Origin: Planctomycetaceae bacterium
Lineage (GTDB): Bacteria > Planctomycetota > Planctomycetia > Planctomycetales > Planctomycetaceae
DNA length: 8,417 nucleotides
Direction: 5' to 3'
NCBI GenBank assembly: GCA_003503535.1
Contig: DOCI01000304.1
Coordinates: 8,702 to 17,118, forward strand
Of the stretch, positions 6,890 through 8,417 are shown piece by piece. The position numbers were made by a program, and so were the translations under genes. The notes below the pieces were generated by a model. The model saw only the letters and a list, made by a program, of their open reading frames with translations. It made no database searches and was not told the origin of the DNA. Position 1 is the stretch's first letter, and the number at the start of each line of letters is the position of its first letter.

Positions 6890-7014
6890 GTGTGTCATTC
6901 GACGTTAAATTTCTTTAATCATGGAACCACGGATGGACACGGATTTTCACGGATGTTTTTTTTCTGCGTAATTCTGCGTTGATCTGTGGTTCTCTCAAAA
7001 AAGAAATGACACAC
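6890..7014. repeat. Nested inverted repeat with 10-bp-phased CACGGAT units
   Basis: The inner part (6924-6992) is an imperfect hairpin with 32-base arms and a 5-base T-rich centre; about 21 of 32 positions are complementary and three more can form G-U pairs. The ends GAACCAC and GTGGTTC match perfectly. The left arm has CACGGAT three times at exact 10-base spacing (6928, 6938, 6948); the right arm has TCTGCGT, TCTGCGT, TCTGTGG at the same spacing (6963, 6973, 6983). Outside this, ATTTCTTT (6909-6916) is complementary to 7000-7007, and GTGTGTCATT (6890-6899) is complementary to 7005-7014. The inner unit resembles decamer-phased intergenic repeats that I recall from many unrelated bacterial genomes. 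No transposase is present. Confidence 0.7.
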
Positions 7015-7205
7015 TCACTTGTACTTCGTGCCTGTGTCTCTTTCAGTTTGAGCCGTATTGTCGATCATTCGTCCAGATTGCACAACTCAAGAAACCCTAA
7101 CTTCACCCGAGAATTTGCCGCACTGGAGAAATATGGCGGGGGAAGCTACTCTTGTCCCCAGCGCCGTGAGTACTAATTCAATTCTCAAAGAGAAAAATCC
7201 TCTTC

Positions 7206-7209
7206 GGAG
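7206..7209 (+). promoter_or_regulatory. Ribosome binding site of the symporter gene
   Basis: GGAG at 7206-7209, inside CTTCGGAGTT, lies six bases before the ATG at 7216. Spacing and sequence are near ideal and decide the start codon. Confidence 0.65.
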
Positions 7210-7215
7210 TTACCG

Positions 7216-8417
7216 ATGAATATTTTCAAAGCTCCCCTGCATATTCAAATTCTAGTGGCCTTGATTGTCGGAGCGGTGCTGGGAATTGTGATGAACCCTG
7301 GAACGACTCAGTTTTCGGATCCGAACAGCAAAATCACTCTGCAATTTCAGGATGGAAAAATCCTGATTGTCGAAAAAGAGCGTTCTGCAAAAGGAGGGCT
7401 GGTTCCTGTCGTTCCTCCGATCTCAGTAACTCCCGAACAATATGAAAAACGTTTTGACTACCTCCCCCCTGCTTCCGATGTGCAAGCCGGGAATGTGACT
7501 GTTAAAGTGACCGAGCGACGCTTCCGGCTCGTTGAAGATTCGACGGGAATAGCGATCAACTATTCCCGAAAATATAACGGTCATCTACTGATGACGGACG
7601 ATCGTGTCGCCAGTCGAGCGGAGCTGGAAAAAAAGTATCCAGTCTTCCTGGCAGCTTACGACTACTACAGGGGTTCTCTTTCCCGTCTCGTCACGATCAG
7701 TTCGAAATGGATCGGAGATCTGTTTCTGCGACTGCTCAAAATGGTCACGATTCCGCTAATCGTTTCCTCGCTGATTACTGGAGTGGCCGGTTTAGGAGGA
7801 ACCGGAAAACTCGGTTCCATGTTTGGTAAAACGCTCGGCTATTACTTCGTGACAAGCGTACTGGCGATCACCACCGGCATCATCATGGTCAATCTAATCC
7901 GCCCCGGGATCGGTGCAACACTACCCGGTACAGGTGAAGTCACCACATTCGGAGAAAACGAGTCGCTGATCGGCATCTTCTCAGGCATGGTCGACAATAT
8001 GATTCCCCCAAACCCTGTCGCCGCACTGGCAAATGGCGATTTTCTTTCGATCATCTCCTTCAGCATCCTGTTCGGTGTGTTCATTGTTCGATCTAAAGAA
8101 GCAACCCGAAATACAATGACAGGTTTCTTCAATGCGTTTTTCGATGTAATCATGGGCCTGACGATGTTCATCATTCATCTGGCTCCTATTGGTGTGCTCG
8201 CCTTTATGACATTCGCAACGGCATCTCAGGGAATCGAAATCTTCGGTACCCTTGCCTGGTATATGCTGACGGTTTTTCTGGCTTTGATGGTTCATGCTCT
8301 GATTACTATGCCTTTAATCCTGAAATTCATTGCTAAACGTTCTCCTGTGGCTTATGCACGAGCACTCAGTCCAGCTTTGATGACCGCCTTTTCAACCGCT
8401 TCTTCCAACGGAACACT
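7216..8417 (+). CDS. Dicarboxylate/amino acid:cation symporter (DAACS family), 3' end outside window
   Basis: A secondary transporter in the inner membrane that couples Na+ or H+ to uptake of acidic amino acids or C4-dicarboxylates (GltP/GltT/DctA family). The frame stays open to the window end: 400 codons plus two bases. Residues 8-27 form TM1 (IQILVALIVGAVLGIVM). TM2 begins near 164 with the family signature KWIGDLFLRLLKMVTIPLIV. Further membrane helices follow at about 207-228, 275-291, 307-330 and 345-370. Also visible are MIPPNPVAALA (262-272) and the start of the re-entrant hairpin HP1, TAFSTASSNGT (390-400), where many relatives have a Ser-Ser-Ser run. The odd point is a hydrophilic segment of about 120 extra residues (28-160) between TM1 and TM2, where relatives such as GltPh have only a short loop. 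The substrate cannot be told because the binding domain is cut off. It is divergent from pckA, suggesting supply of gluconeogenic carboxylates. Confidence 0.93.
   Translation, partial: MNIFKAPLHIQILVALIVGAVLGIVMNPGTTQFSDPNSKITLQFQDGKILIVEKERSAKGGLVPVVPPISVTPEQYEKRFDYLPPASDVQAGNVTVKVTERRFRLVEDSTGIAINYSRKYNGHLLMTDDRVASRAELEKKYPVFLAAYDYYRGSLSRLVTISSKWIGDLFLRLLKMVTIPLIVSSLITGVAGLGGTGKLGSMFGKTLGYYFVTSVLAITTGIIMVNLIRPGIGATLPGTGEVTTFGENESLIGIFSGMVDNMIPPNPVAALANGDFLSIISFSILFGVFIVRSKEATRNTMTGFFNAFFDVIMGLTMFIIHLAPIGVLAFMTFATASQGIEIFGTLAWYMLTVFLALMVHALITMPLILKFIAKRSPVAYARALSPALMTAFSTASSNGT

Larger units (their letters stand above)
6782..7215. other. 434-base divergent intergenic region, pckA and symporter control region
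   Basis: Both flanking genes are transcribed away from this region, so both promoters should lie here. For pckA a possible -10 GATAAT lies at 6855-6850 on the minus strand, but no good -35 is found at 16-18 bases. A short hairpin, GCTGG-CTTAC-CCAGC (6874-6888), sits where the -35 would be. For the symporter no convincing promoter is seen. The middle is taken by a nested inverted repeat (6890-7014). A 65-codon plus-strand frame at 6979-7176 starts inside that repeat and has no protein-like character, so I do not call it a gene. Confidence 0.6.

Noticed and set aside
6928..6954. The CACGGAT units as a CRISPR array
   Set aside because: The units are 7 bases at 10-base spacing with no spacers of CRISPR size, and they form one arm of a hairpin.
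6979..7176. 65-codon plus-strand frame between pckA and the symporter
   Set aside because: It begins inside the inverted repeat, has no ribosome site and no protein-like character.

Overview
The window looks like an ordinary chromosomal segment of a planctomycete, close to the Gimesia/Rubinisphaera/Planctomicrobium group. This is an inference from mid-range base composition, start codons that mostly lack a strong Shine-Dalgarno sequence, protein wording that matches planctomycete housekeeping proteins as I remember them, and the style of the intergenic repeats. No sequence search was possible. I see no phage, insertion sequence, CRISPR array, tRNA or rRNA, and I do not see a new defence or mobile system.

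Layout from left to right. Positions 1-48 hold what may be the last 15 codons of a plus-strand gene. A perfect 15-bp hairpin at 71-105 then separates it from a convergent minus-strand citrate synthase (207-1334), which has a good sigma-70-type promoter at 1457-1486. Next on the minus strand is a tyrosine recombinase of the XerC/XerD type (1513-2460). A 508-bp gap carries a short REP-like hairpin (2753-2777). It is followed by a minus-strand J-domain co-chaperone without a zinc finger (2969-3898), with a possible promoter at 4079-4108. A 563-bp gap without a convincing gene leads to a small plus-strand membrane-anchored hypothetical ORF (4462-4659). After it come a minus-strand SH3-like lipoprotein (4712-5104) and ATP-type PEP carboxykinase (5192-6781, minus), which has its own intrinsic terminator at 5144-5175. 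A 434-bp divergent gap contains a nested inverted repeat (6890-7014) built of 10-bp-phased units. The last gene, on the plus strand and running off the window at 7216-8417, is a dicarboxylate/amino acid:cation symporter (DAACS family). Because it has no stop codon inside the window it is easily overlooked.

How the genes work together. Citrate synthase feeds acetyl-CoA into the TCA cycle. PckA withdraws oxaloacetate to phosphoenolpyruvate for gluconeogenesis. The divergent symporter probably imports C4-dicarboxylates or acidic amino acids that become oxaloacetate. This gives a loose central-carbon theme. The recombinase (chromosome dimer resolution) and the J-protein (protein folding) are unrelated housekeeping functions. 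Almost every gene seems to be its own transcription unit; I see no tightly packed operon.

Most worth a second look: the roughly 120-residue extra segment between the first two membrane helices of the symporter, and the nested, decamer-phased inverted repeat between pckA and that symporter.
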